Shown here: positions 17,421-26,126 of the stretch, piece by piece
How the letters are laid out: each line of letters begins with the position of its first letter
Position numbering within the stretch: position 1 is the first letter of the stretch
Program-made: the position numbers and the translations under genes
NCBI GenBank assembly: GCA_015295985.1
Contig: DVDX01000067.1
Coordinates: 1 to 36,179 of the forward strand
Source: Synechococcus sp. M44_DOE_062
Lineage (GTDB): Bacteria; Cyanobacteriota; Cyanobacteriia; Thermostichales; Thermostichaceae
DNA: 36,179 bases
Direction of reading: 5' to 3'
The notes under the pieces: model-generated
Told to the model about the DNA's origin: nothing
Database searches by the model: none
Seen by the model: only the letters and a program-made list of their open reading frames with translations

Positions 17421-17930
17421 ATGAACAGGGCTTTGAGGGGCAAGGGATCCCTAGTGTTGTCTGCCGCTCTGGTTGGGGTAGGGGTTCTCGTGCAGGGATT
17501 GAGGGCACAGACTCTGGAGAAATCGATGCTGCAAGCCCTGGAGGATTCCGCTGAGGGGAATGTTATCCCTGTTCTGCACTCAGAACCTGCCTTGCCCCCC
17601 CAGGCTACCCCTACCTCTGCCCGTACGGGACCCTTTCGGGTCGGCAATCGCACGCCCCATCCGGTTCGGCTGGTGATCTTGATGCGCAGCGGCGAACGGA
17701 TGATCCATCCAGAGACGGCCCACTGGGATTTTGCACCTGGAGAAGGGGGCAGCGAAGGATTGCTGCTGAGCTTGGGAGAAGAACCGCTGCAAATCGGCCC
17801 CGGAGACATTGTGGTGGCTTTCGCCCTGGATGGAACCCGTCGCTATTGGGGGCCAAATGTCGTGGGAGAGTCTCTGGCCCCGTTTTGGGATGGGGAGAGC
17901 GGCTCCTGGTCGATGATCCTGCAGCCTTAG
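17421..17930 (+). CDS. Hypothetical exported protein
   Basis: 169 residues from ATG 17421, with a GGGGGG stretch 6 nt upstream; a frame start at 17349 is less convincing. A typical signal peptide is visible: basic MNRALRGKG, hydrophobic SLVLSAALVGVGVLVQGL, then RAQ as a likely cleavage site. The mature part has the pattern FRVGNRTPHPVRLVILMRSG, HWDFAPGEGGSEGLLLSLG, GDIVVAFALDGTRRYWGPN, suggesting a small beta-sandwich. I do not recognise the family. It lies between a solitary IS605-type left end (17113) and a complete non-autonomous element (17966-18253). Confidence 0.65.
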   Translation: MNRALRGKGSLVLSAALVGVGVLVQGLRAQTLEKSMLQALEDSAEGNVIPVLHSEPALPPQATPTSARTGPFRVGNRTPHPVRLVILMRSGERMIHPETAHWDFAPGEGGSEGLLLSLGEEPLQIGPGDIVVAFALDGTRRYWGPNVVGESLAPFWDGESGSWSMILQP

Positions 17931-17965
17931 ATGCTTTTGTACTGCATAGAACATCTTGTGGTTTT

Positions 17966-18253
17966 TGACATACTCCCTACCCTAAAGGGCAGGGACTCTT
18001 GACGCTTCAACAACCGCTGCTGGCAAGCCAGGCTTACGCAGTCTCCACGTCCGTTTTAGTGCTACGCACCGCTAACGCGAAAGCGTCGGGCGCTCGCCTC
18101 GGCGGCGCGGAGCGCTTTGCCCCATCCCGACTGCGGAAGTTTGACTTTAACTTCCTTAGCCAAGCTTAGCACTCCGTGCCGCTTACGCGAAAGCACAAAG
18201 CCGCCCTAGTCGCGTCAGCGAGCCGTAGGCTTTAGGGCGGGGTTTTAGACCCA
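17966..18253 (+). mobile_element. Non-autonomous IS200/IS605-type element (about 290 bp)
   Basis: Left end: TGACATACTCCCTACCC, with hairpin CCCT-A-CCC / GGG-C-AGGG around TAAA (17975-17994). Right end: AAAGCC pairs with GGTTTT, and GCCCTA with TAGGGC, leaving an unpaired GG (18197-18246), then AGACCCA. The right end is the same design as 1-46. No transposase is encoded. The right-end hairpin loop carries a 24-nt insert (GTCGCGTCAGCGAGCC-type), and the interior has two GCTAACGCGAAAGC-type repeats (about 18060-18090 and 18165-18195). The right tip overlaps the folD stop codon. Confidence 0.65.
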
Positions 18254-19129
18254 GGTTTCTGATAACTGGCTGCGAAGTTTGTAGCTCTCTAGGGTGTTGG
18301 CCAGCAGCATCGTTACTGTCATCGGCCCTACGCCGCCCGGTACGGGCGTGATGGCAGCGGCCAGCTCTTTGACCGCTTCATAGTCCACATCTCCCACCAG
18401 TTGCTCAGATCCGGCAGGGGTCTCGATGCGGTTGATGCCAACGTCGATGACCACCGCGCCGGGTTTTACCATATCTGCCCTCAGCAAGCGGGGGCGGCCC
18501 ACGGCCATCACCACAATGTCGGCGGCGCGGGTCACTTCCGCCAGATCGGGGGTGCGGGAGTGGGCCAAGGTGACTGTGGCATCGGCGGCCAGCAACATCA
18601 AGCTCAAGGGCTTGCCCACCAAGATGCTGCGACCGACCACCACTGCCTTCCGGCCTGCAATGGGGATCCCTTCTGCCTGCAACAGGCGCATCACACCCAA
18701 GGGGGTGCAACTGCGCAAGCCAGGTTCGCCACGCAACAGTCGGCCCAAGTTGAGGGGGTGGAGTCCATCCACATCTTTGCCAGGATCGATGGCCAAAAGG
18801 GGGGGGATGGGATCCCAGCCGGGGGGCAAGGGCAGTTGCACGAGGATGCCATCCACCCGCTCGTCCTGGTTGAGTTGGCCGATGGTGTCAAGCAGATGGG
18901 CAGGGGAGTCTTGAGCGGAAAAATGTCGGCCAAAAGAAGCAATGCCCACCCGCTCGCAGGCCCGCTCTTTACCACGCACGTAAGCCGCACTGGCGGGATC
19001 CTCTCCAACCCGCAACACCGCCAATCCCGGTGGACGCCCCACCTGGGTTACCCAAGCCTGCACTTGGGTGGCCATCTCGGCTTGCAGGCGGGCGGCTAAG
19101 GCTTTGCCATCGAGAATTTTGGCGGGCAT
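18245..19129 (-). CDS. folD: Bifunctional methylenetetrahydrofolate dehydrogenase/cyclohydrolase
   Basis: 294 residues from ATG 19129. FolD interconverts 5,10-methylene-THF, 5,10-methenyl-THF and 10-formyl-THF in the cytoplasm with NADP. Visible: the [14 protein letters not shown] substrate Lys region, [41 protein letters not shown] of the Rossmann domain, and [15 protein letters not shown] near the end. The last two codons (Trp, Val) and the stop fall in the tip of the neighbouring IS605-type right end, so the C-terminus may have been altered by insertion. A 91-bp gap separates it from xseB upstream; co-transcription is plausible. Confidence 0.95.
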   Translation of the reverse strand: MPAKILDGKALAARLQAEMATQVQAWVTQVGRPPGLAVLRVGEDPASAAYVRGKERACERVGIASFGRHFSAQDSPAHLLDTIGQLNQDERVDGILVQLPLPPGWDPIPPLLAIDPGKDVDGLHPLNLGRLLRGEPGLRSCTPLGVMRLLQAEGIPIAGRKAVVVGRSILVGKPLSLMLLAADATVTLAHSRTPDLAEVTRAADIVVMAVGRPRLLRADMVKPGAVVIDVGINRIETPAGSEQLVGDVDYEAVKELAAAITPVPGGVGPMTVTMLLANTLESYKLRSQLSETWV

Positions 19130-19220
19130 GGGGGCGCAAGAGTAAAGACAACCATCCAGCGACCATCCATAGTGAAGCAGAATGGCGACAGCAGTGCAGG
19201 GGGAATATCAGGTGGGATCC

Positions 19221-19457
19221 CTAGAACGCCTGTGAGTCTTCTTCCTCTTGGCCCAATTGCTCGATGATGATCTCCACCTGCTGCCGCTTTTGCTCTAAGA
19301 AGTCCGCACAGGTTTTCAGGGTTCGGGCGGCCTGTTGAAAGCGCTCCACCACTTCCGCCAGATCCAGTTCCCCCGACTCGATCTGGGCAATCAAAGTTTC
19401 CACCTCGGCAATGGCTGCTTCATAGCGCCACGGCTCCTCACGTTTGCGGCGGTTCAT
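19221..19457 (-). CDS. xseB: Exodeoxyribonuclease VII small subunit
   Basis: 78 residues, a normal XseB length. The pattern RYEAAIAEVETLIAQIESGELDLAEVVERF and FLEQKRQQVEIIIEQLG is the characteristic two-helix coiled hairpin that packs on XseA. Its start overlaps the end of xseA by 20 nt in another frame, indicating translational coupling and co-production of the complex. Confidence 0.93.
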   Translation of the reverse strand: MNRRKREEPWRYEAAIAEVETLIAQIESGELDLAEVVERFQQAARTLKTCADFLEQKRQQVEIIIEQLGQEEEDSQAF

Positions 19458-20718
19458 GGTTCTCCTCTACTCGTACCCACAGGCTTCCCGAGGCCAGTTG
19501 TATCATCAGGCGGGTTTGGGGAGACAGTCGATGGGTGCGGATCAGGGATCCCTCTTCATTTCGCACCAGGGCATAGCCCCGTTTCAGAACGGCTTCAGGA
19601 TCGAGCGCTTGGAGGCGATCTTGCAGGGCCTGTTGGTGCTGCTGGTGTTGCCAGAAGCGATGGCGCACGGCTTGGAGTAGGCGATGTTGGTGTTGGGTCA
19701 AGCGCTCCTGAGCCTGTTGCAGCAGCCGCTCTGGATGTACGTAAGCCAGGTGGTGCTGGGCCTGCTGCAAACGCTGCTGGGCTTTTTCCAAAGCTTGGCG
19801 GGTGCGTTCGATCAACTTCTGGCGCAACTGGGATCCCTGGCGCTGCAATTCCCCCAGATCCGGCACGATCCGCTCGGCAGCCGCCGTTGGGGTGTGGGCA
19901 GCGTAGTCGGCAGCGTAGTCCGCCAGGGTTTCATCTCGCTGGTGGCCGATCCCGGTGACCACCGGGATCCGACATTCGGCAATCGCTCGCACCACCCGCT
20001 CATCGTTAAAACAGGCCAAATCCTCACTGGCTCCGCCGCCCCGCGCCAGCAAAAGCACTTCCGCTCGCCCATCCTGCTCCACCCGTCGAATGGCCCGCAC
20101 AATCGACTCTGCAGCCGCTTCCCCTTGCACTTGAGCCGGGGAGAACAGCACCCGCAGCCCGGGGTAGCGCTGGTTGAGGGTGCGCCGAATGTCTCCCCAA
20201 CCGGCAGCGTGGGGGGAACTGACGACGGCAATGCACTGGGGGTGAACAGGCAGAGGTCGCTGGTTGTCGAACAAGCCCTCGGCACTGAGGCGGGCCTTGA
20301 GCTGTTGAAATCGCAACGCCAACAGCCCTTCCCCGGCAGGCAGCAATTGCCAGATGACGAGGCGATAATAGCTGCCGCCACTGTAGATGCCGATTTGCCC
20401 AAGGGCAAGCACCTGCTGCCCCACTTCCGGCCAGAAACTGAGCCGGGAAGTTTGGCCCTGCCAGACCACCCCCTTGAGAACGTCGCCGGTTTCCGGATCG
20501 GTCAGGGTCAAGAACAGGTGGCCATTGCGGTTGCGCTGGCAACTGGATACTTCCCCGCTCACCCACAGCCTGGCCAAGTAGGGATCCCCCCCTAGCAGAG
20601 ACTTCATGTAGCGGGATACTCCCCCCACCGAAAGCAGAGGAGCTTCATCTGCGAGCAAAGACTCCGTCCCGCTGCCGTGGGCGGCCAAAGTCACTTCTAG
20701 AGGGTCGGGATCGCGCAT
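19438..20718 (-). CDS. xseA: Exodeoxyribonuclease VII large subunit
   Basis: 426 residues from ATG 20718. ExoVII degrades single-stranded DNA in both directions to oligonucleotides. An N-terminal OB-fold is visible (LARLWVSGEVSSCQRNRNGH, LFLTLTDPETGDVLKGVVW). The catalytic domain follows (IAVVSSPHAAGWGDIRRTL, EVLLLARGGGASEDLACFND, VVTGIGHQRDETLADYAAD), then a long Gln-rich coiled coil and a C-terminal strand (LDPEAVLKRGYALVRNEEGS). Residues 12-24 (AAHGSGTESLLAD) precede the OB-fold and are encoded by a dispersed repeat also seen in the murA leader. Confidence 0.94.
   Translation of the reverse strand: MRDPDPLEVTLAAHGSGTESLLADEAPLLSVGGVSRYMKSLLGGDPYLARLWVSGEVSSCQRNRNGHLFLTLTDPETGDVLKGVVWQGQTSRLSFWPEVGQQVLALGQIGIYSGGSYYRLVIWQLLPAGEGLLALRFQQLKARLSAEGLFDNQRPLPVHPQCIAVVSSPHAAGWGDIRRTLNQRYPGLRVLFSPAQVQGEAAAESIVRAIRRVEQDGRAEVLLLARGGGASEDLACFNDERVVRAIAECRIPVVTGIGHQRDETLADYAADYAAHTPTAAAERIVPDLGELQRQGSQLRQKLIERTRQALEKAQQRLQQAQHHLAYVHPERLLQQAQERLTQHQHRLLQAVRHRFWQHQQHQQALQDRLQALDPEAVLKRGYALVRNEEGSLIRTHRLSPQTRLMIQLASGSLWVRVEENHEPPQT
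20659..20680 (-). repeat. Small dispersed repeat in the xseA 5' coding region
   Basis: AGACTCCGTCCCGCTGCCG is a variant of the ACTCTGTCCTGCCAGCG unit seen at sixA and murA. It is read in frame as GTESL, the same peptide core (TESL) that the murA leader copy would give. Confidence 0.5.
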
Positions 20719-20800
20719 CCAGGGTTCTCAATAGCGATGGGACTTGTTGGGATCCCATCTAGAATAGGCGACGACGGACAACAGAGGAGGTGGAGGGGCA

Positions 20801-21943
20801 GTGACCTTCGCCCAGTGGCTGGGGTTGGGGGCATTGCTGGGTTTGCTGGTTCTGCTCTGGCAGATTCGGCAGATTCTGCTGCTGGTGTTTGCGGCTATTG
20901 TGTTGGCGGTGGCGCTGGATACCTTGGCTCAGATCCCGCAGCGCTACGGCTTTCGGCGCGGCCCCTCGATGGTCATCACCGGCTTGACAGTTCTGGTGGG
21001 CGCGATCTTGGTGGGGCTAATCGTGGTGCCCCCCCTGGCAGAGCAGTTGCGGCGGCTGTTTACCGATGGGGTGCCTGCCGGGATCCTTCAGGCCCAGCGG
21101 CTGTTCGAGAGCTTGATTCTTTCTTTGCCCACGGATATTGAGCTGCCGACGCTGCGGGAATTGGCCAATAGCTTGGTGCCCCAGGCAACCGAGTTGGTGC
21201 GCCAAGCGCGAGACTTTTTCTCCCAGTCTTTTACCGCCTTTTTCGGCACCCTGCTCAACCTGTTGTTTGTGATCATCCTCACCATCTTGTTGTTGGCGGA
21301 TCCCCAGGCCTACAGCCGCGCTTTTGTCTCGGTTTTCCCGGCCTTTTACCGTCCCCGTATTCGCTATATCCTCAAGCGCTGTGAGCTGGCCTTGCGGGGC
21401 TGGTTGATGGGGATCCTCTTCACCAGCACCTTGGTGATGCTGCTGAGTGGGATTGGGCTGTGGATTTTGGGGGTGCCCCTAATCTTGGCCAATGCGGTGC
21501 TGGCAGGACTGTTCAACTTCATCCCCAACATCGGCCCCACCTTGAGCGTGGTGGCCCCCATGCTGGTAGCCCTCACAGATGCCCCTTGGAAATCCTTGGC
21601 GGTGCTGGGACTGTATGTCCTGATCCAGCAGTTGGAAAGCAGTGTCTTCACCCCAATTGTCATGTCCCGGCAGGTGTCGCTCCTGCCTGCCCTAACCCTA
21701 GTAGCTCAAATTACTTCCGCCTTCTTCTTTGGGGTGCTGGGCCTGTTCTTGGCTGTCCCTTTGGCGGCAATCCTGCAGGTGTGGATTCAGGAGGTGCTGA
21801 TTCGGGATGTCCTGGATCCCTGGCAGGGATCCCGATTTCGGCCCTTCCTCAGGTTGGAAAGCGGCGAGAATGGGATCCAAAGCTCCCCCCAGGCAGAAAC
21901 CCGGGCTCCCCTCCCGCTACCGCAATCGGTGCAAGAAGGTTAA
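20801..21943 (+). CDS. AI-2E family (PerM/TqsA-type) membrane transporter
   Basis: 380 residues from GTG 20801, with GGAGGTGGAGGGG upstream. An N-terminal hydrophobic pair (WLGLGALLGLLVLLW, QILLLVFAAIVLAVALDTLA) precedes an amphipathic middle region (LRRLFTDGVPAGILQAQRLFES). A membrane bundle follows with NAVLAGLFNFIPNIGPTLSVVAPML and VLIQQLESSVFTPIVMSRQVSLLPALTL, the signature of the UPF0118/AI-2E family. Members export diverse small solutes or act as Na+(Li+)/H+ antiporters. The substrate here is unknown and autoinducer export should not be assumed. It is divergent from xseA (82-bp gap). Confidence 0.88.
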   Translation: MTFAQWLGLGALLGLLVLLWQIRQILLLVFAAIVLAVALDTLAQIPQRYGFRRGPSMVITGLTVLVGAILVGLIVVPPLAEQLRRLFTDGVPAGILQAQRLFESLILSLPTDIELPTLRELANSLVPQATELVRQARDFFSQSFTAFFGTLLNLLFVIILTILLLADPQAYSRAFVSVFPAFYRPRIRYILKRCELALRGWLMGILFTSTLVMLLSGIGLWILGVPLILANAVLAGLFNFIPNIGPTLSVVAPMLVALTDAPWKSLAVLGLYVLIQQLESSVFTPIVMSRQVSLLPALTLVAQITSAFFFGVLGLFLAVPLAAILQVWIQEVLIRDVLDPWQGSRFRPFLRLESGENGIQSSPQAETRAPLPLPQSVQEG

Positions 21944-22053
21944 CGGGGCAACGCTCTTCAGAAGATGTGATGCTCCTTCACACTTCTTCCACAATCACAA
22001 GGGCGCTTTATAGTAAGGATCCTATCTCCATCCTTCGAAGGATTGGATCTGCC

Positions 22054-22428
22054 ATGTCTCACTTCACCACCCTGCAAGTGCAAATCAAAGATGCCGATCT
22101 CCTGGAAGAGACCCTGAAGGAATTGGGCTATGCTGTGCAGCGGGATGCCAGCCTGCGGGGTTATCTCTGGAACCGCACCCGCGCCGATTTGGTGATCCGA
22201 CAAAAGAATGGCTTCGACATCGGGTTTCGCCGCAACGGGGATCACTACGAGCTGGTGGCCGATTTGTGGGGGGCGGGCATCGATCCCAAGACCTTCCTGG
22301 AGCCGATTCTGCAGCGCTACGCCCACAAAAGTTTGCTGCGCTCAGCCCGTGAGCAGGGCTATGCCATCGAGGCCGAAGAAGTGCTGGAGGATGGCACCAT
22401 CCGCGTGGTGGTGGGGCGTTGGGTATAG
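22054..22428 (+). CDS. DUF1257 / Ycf35-like protein
   Basis: 124 residues from ATG 22054 (MSHFTTLQVQIKDADLLEET); the frame is open further upstream but lacks family similarity. The pattern LKELGYAVQ, LVIRQKNGFDIGFRRNGDHYELVADLWG and FLEPILQRYA is the Ycf35/DUF1257 family, which is encoded in some red-lineage plastid genomes. Function is not established. A pentapeptide-repeat gene follows after 22 bp and may be co-transcribed. Confidence 0.85.
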   Translation: MSHFTTLQVQIKDADLLEETLKELGYAVQRDASLRGYLWNRTRADLVIRQKNGFDIGFRRNGDHYELVADLWGAGIDPKTFLEPILQRYAHKSLLRSAREQGYAIEAEEVLEDGTIRVVVGRWV

Positions 22429-22450
22429 CTAGGCCCATTGGGATGCGCCC

Positions 22451-23566
22451 ATGGTGGGTAACTCTCAGGAGGCTGTCAGAACTGGCCAGGGATCCCAGCC
22501 CCAACCTTGGGATCTGGTGTTGGGGGGGCAAAGGGCAACTGGGAGCGCCCCCGCCCATGCTTTGGTGCTGGGAGGTATTGAGGGAGCGCGGCGACGACTC
22601 ACCCACAGCGATGAAGCCGTGCGCTTGGCCACCCTGCCCCAGTTACTGCAGTATGGGTCGGCGGGCCTAGCCGAACTCATTGAAGCCCTCGCCGGCAATA
22701 GCTCTTGGGCAGTTCGCTTGGCAGCTTGGCGGCTGTTGTCTCAGCTAGGCCAGCCGGAGGCAGAACGGGCCTGTCACACCTACAGCCCTTTTCGCCCGGT
22801 GGGGGGAGCGCAAGGGGTGATCGTGGCCTATCGGCGGGGGGAGCGGGATTTTGCCTATGCCGACTTGGAGGGAGCTGACCTGCAAGAGGCCCGGCTGGGA
22901 GGGATCAACCTGTGGGAGGCCAACCTAAGGCGGGCCAACTTACGCTTTTGCAACTTCAACGGCGCCCGGCTGCGGCAAACGGATTTGCGCCAAGCGGATT
23001 TGCAAGGGGCTAAGCTGAGCGGAGCTGACCTACAGGGAGCTGACCTGCGGGGATCCGATCTGCGGGGGGCCAAGGTCAGCGGCACCAGCCTGCGGGGATC
23101 CCAGCTTTCGGAAGAGACCCACCTGGAAGAACGGGTGCGCCACATTTGGCACTTGCAGAACTGGGGGGGACAGGGGCAAGATTTTTCCGGCCAAGACCTG
23201 AGCAAAGCCGATCTGCGAGAACTGGTGCTCTGTCAGATCCGGCTGAGGGGAGCGGATCTAAACCGGGCCGATCTGCGCGGATCCAACCTGGAGGGAGCGG
23301 ACTTGGGGGGGGCCAACCTACAGCGGGCGGACTTGCGGGGGGCCAACTTGCAAAATGCCGATTTGGAAGGGGCCAATCTCAGCGGTGCCGAGCTGCGTCA
23401 GGCCCAGTTTCAGGGGGCCAACCTGCGGCGGGCCGATGTCAGCGGCGCCAACCTAACCCAGGCCAACCTGGAAGGAGCCCAGATTGAAGGGTTGAAGCAC
23501 AGTGGATCCCGGATTGCCGGCCTGATCTTTCCCGATGGCACCCCGGTCAAACCCTGGTGGTGGTAA
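22451..23566 (+). CDS. Pentapeptide-repeat protein with N-terminal HEAT-like domain
   Basis: 371 residues. The N-terminus (PWDLVLGG ... HALVLGGIEGARRRL, then AVRLATLPQLLQYGSAGLAELIEAL and SSWAVRLAAWRLLSQLG) looks like two HEAT-type repeats. From about residue 136 runs a pentapeptide array, A(D/N)Lxx, as in YADLEGADLQEARL. It is interrupted by a linker of about 35 residues (EETHLEERVRHIWHLQNWGG) before a second run of about 17 repeats. The repeats form a square right-handed beta-helix. Functions of cyanobacterial members are mostly unknown. No signal peptide, so presumably cytoplasmic. Confidence 0.88.
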   Translation: MVGNSQEAVRTGQGSQPQPWDLVLGGQRATGSAPAHALVLGGIEGARRRLTHSDEAVRLATLPQLLQYGSAGLAELIEALAGNSSWAVRLAAWRLLSQLGQPEAERACHTYSPFRPVGGAQGVIVAYRRGERDFAYADLEGADLQEARLGGINLWEANLRRANLRFCNFNGARLRQTDLRQADLQGAKLSGADLQGADLRGSDLRGAKVSGTSLRGSQLSEETHLEERVRHIWHLQNWGGQGQDFSGQDLSKADLRELVLCQIRLRGADLNRADLRGSNLEGADLGGANLQRADLRGANLQNADLEGANLSGAELRQAQFQGANLRRADVSGANLTQANLEGAQIEGLKHSGSRIAGLIFPDGTPVKPWWW

Positions 23567-23673
23567 CAAATGACGCGCTCCCCAGGGGCCAAATCCAAAA
23601 GAATCCCAAGATCCCCCGGCAATTGAGCGAACCCGGATCACCATAGGAGTAGAGATACCTATGGGGTACGGCT

Positions 23674-26049
23674 ATGGTTCTGGCAGAACAGCTCTCGACA
23701 AAACCGCTCACCGCCGATGAGCTTCGCAAAATGGATGCCTACTGGCGGGCCGCCAACTATCTGTCGGTCGGGCAAATCTATTTGATGGATAACCCGCTGC
23801 TGCGAGAACCCCTGAAAGTAGAACACGTGAAGCCACGCCTGCTGGGCCACTGGGGCACCACGCCTGGGTTGAACTTCATCTATGTGCATCTCAACCGCAT
23901 CATCAAACGGGAAAACCTCAACATCCTCTACATCACCGGCCCCGGCCACGGTGGCCCTGCTCTGGTGGCCAACACCTACTTGGAAGGCACCTACAGCGAG
24001 GTGTATCCCAACATCGGCCAAGACGCCGAAGGCCTGCGCAAGCTCTTCAAGCAATTCTCCTTCCCCGGCGGCGTGCCCAGCCACGTGGCTCCGGAAACCC
24101 CTGGCTCCATCCACGAGGGGGGAGAACTGGGCTATGCCCTGGCCCATGCCTTTGGGGCTGCCTTTGATAACCCCGATCTGCTGGTGGCCTGTGTGGTGGG
24201 GGATGGGGAAGCGGAAACCGGCCCCTTGGCCGCTTCCTGGCATTCCAACAAGTTCCTCAACCCCATCCACGACGGGGCAGTACTGCCGATTCTGCACCTG
24301 AACGGCTACAAGATTGCCAATCCCACTGTTTTGGCCCGCCTCAGCCGTGAAGAGCTGCAAAGCCTGTTTGCGGGCTACGGCTACAAGCCCTACTTTGTAG
24401 AAGGCTGCGAGCCTGCAGAAATGCACCAGTTGATGGCCGCCACTTTGGACACGGTGATCCACGAGATCCAAGAGATCCAGCAGCATGCCCGCAGCAAAGG
24501 GGATCCCACTCGTCCCCAATGGCCGATGATCATCCTGCGTACTCCCAAAGGCTGGACTGGCCCCAAAGCGGTAGAGGGCAAAAAGGTAGAAGATTTCTGG
24601 CGCTCCCACCAAGTGCCTCTGGCGGATCTGGCCAAAAAACCGGAGCACCTCAAGGCTCTGGAAGACTGGATGCGCAGCTACAAGCCGGAAGAGCTCTTCG
24701 ATGAAAATGGCCGTCTGCTGCCGGAGCTGCAAGAGCTGGCCCCCAAAGGGGAAAAACGCATGGGGGCTTTGCCCCACGCCAACGGCGGCCTGCTGACGCG
24801 GGAGCTGAAAATGCCGGATTTCCGTCGCTACGCCGTGCCTGTCCCCCGCCCCGGCACCACCGAAGCCGAGGCCACCCGGGTTCTGGGGCAATTTCTGCGG
24901 GATGTGATGAAGCTCAACCCCCACAACTTCCGTCTCTTTGGCCCCGATGAAACGGCTTCCAACCGCTTGGATGCTGTGTTTGAGGCCAGCAACCGCACCT
25001 GGGTAGCTCCTGTCTACGATTGGGACGAGCACCTCTCCCCAGATGGACGGGTGATGGAGATCCTCAGCGAGCACGTCTGTCAGGGCTGGCTAGAAGGCTA
25101 CCTGTTAACCGGGCGACACGGGTTCTTCTCCTGTTACGAAGCCTTTATCCACCTGGTGGACTCAATGTTCAACCAACATGCCAAATGGTTGAAAACCACC
25201 CGGCACATTCCTTGGCGGCGGCCCATTCCTTCCCTCAACTACCTGCTGACTTCCCATGTGTGGCGGCAGGATCACAACGGCTTCAGCCATCAGGATCCCG
25301 GCTTTTTGGATCACGTGGTCAACAAAAAGGCCGAAATCATCCGCGTCTACCTGCCCCCGGATACCAATACTCTGCTCTCGGTGGCCGACCACTGTCTGCG
25401 CAGTCGCCACTACGTGAATGTCATCGTGGCAGGCAAACAGCCGGCCCTGCAGTACCTGGATATGGATGCGGCCATCAAGCACTGCACCCAGGGCTTAGGG
25501 ATCTGGGAGTGGGCCAGCAACGATCAGGGTTCAGAGCCGGATGTGGTGATGGCCTGCTGCGGCGATGTGCCGACGATGGAAACCCTAGCGGCAGTGGACT
25601 TCCTACGGCAGCACCTGCCGGACATCAAGATCCGGGTGGTGAATGTGGTGAACTTGATGAAGCTGCAGCCTCCCAGCGAACACCCCCACGGCATCAGCGA
25701 TGTGGATTACGCCAGCATCTTCACGCCGGACAAGCCCATCGTGTTTGCCTTCCACGGCTATCCCTGGCTGATTCACCGCCTCACCTACCGTCGCCCCAAC
25801 CACCACAACTTGCACGTGCGCGGCTACAAGGAGGAGGGCACCACCACCACCCCCTTCGACATGTGTGTCCTCAACGAGGTGGATCGCTTCAGCTTGGCGG
25901 ACGATGTGTTGGATCGGGTGGAGCGCTTCAAGTACGAGCGGGCCCACATCAAGCAGATCATCCAGGATAAGCTGGTGGAGCACAAACACTACATCCGTGA
26001 GCACGGGGAAGATCTGCCGGAGGTGCGCAACTGGAAGTGGCCCTACTGA
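23674..26049 (+). CDS. xfp: Xylulose-5-phosphate/fructose-6-phosphate phosphoketolase
   Basis: 791 residues from ATG 23674, the usual length. A ThDP- and Mg-dependent enzyme that splits Xu5P or F6P with phosphate to acetyl-phosphate plus GAP or E4P. Visible: [33 protein letters not shown] (ThDP/Mg site, GDGE at 176-179), [30 protein letters not shown], and a C-terminal domain with [27 protein letters not shown]. It stands alone with no acetate kinase or phosphotransacetylase beside it. In cyanobacteria it gives a carbon-saving path from pentose phosphates to acetyl-phosphate in darkness or on acetate. Confidence 0.95.
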   Translation: MVLAEQLSTKPLTADELRKMDAYWRAANYLSVGQIYLMDNPLLREPLKVEHVKPRLLGHWGTTPGLNFIYVHLNRIIKRENLNILYITGPGHGGPALVANTYLEGTYSEVYPNIGQDAEGLRKLFKQFSFPGGVPSHVAPETPGSIHEGGELGYALAHAFGAAFDNPDLLVACVVGDGEAETGPLAASWHSNKFLNPIHDGAVLPILHLNGYKIANPTVLARLSREELQSLFAGYGYKPYFVEGCEPAEMHQLMAATLDTVIHEIQEIQQHARSKGDPTRPQWPMIILRTPKGWTGPKAVEGKKVEDFWRSHQVPLADLAKKPEHLKALEDWMRSYKPEELFDENGRLLPELQELAPKGEKRMGALPHANGGLLTRELKMPDFRRYAVPVPRPGTTEAEATRVLGQFLRDVMKLNPHNFRLFGPDETASNRLDAVFEASNRTWVAPVYDWDEHLSPDGRVMEILSEHVCQGWLEGYLLTGRHGFFSCYEAFIHLVDSMFNQHAKWLKTTRHIPWRRPIPSLNYLLTSHVWRQDHNGFSHQDPGFLDHVVNKKAEIIRVYLPPDTNTLLSVADHCLRSRHYVNVIVAGKQPALQYLDMDAAIKHCTQGLGIWEWASNDQGSEPDVVMACCGDVPTMETLAAVDFLRQHLPDIKIRVVNVVNLMKLQPPSEHPHGISDVDYASIFTPDKPIVFAFHGYPWLIHRLTYRRPNHHNLHVRGYKEEGTTTTPFDMCVLNEVDRFSLADDVLDRVERFKYERAHIKQIIQDKLVEHKHYIREHGEDLPEVRNWKWPY

Positions 26050-26126
26050 CACCTCTGGGCTCTGGCAGGATAGAGTTTTCTTGGGCTCTGCCTGCCAGAG
26101 TTTTCGGAAGTCTAGAGGTTGAGAGT

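Noticed and set aside
23659-25074. 471-codon minus-strand frame opposite xfp
   Set aside because: Antisense to the well-conserved phosphoketolase; no recognisable motifs.
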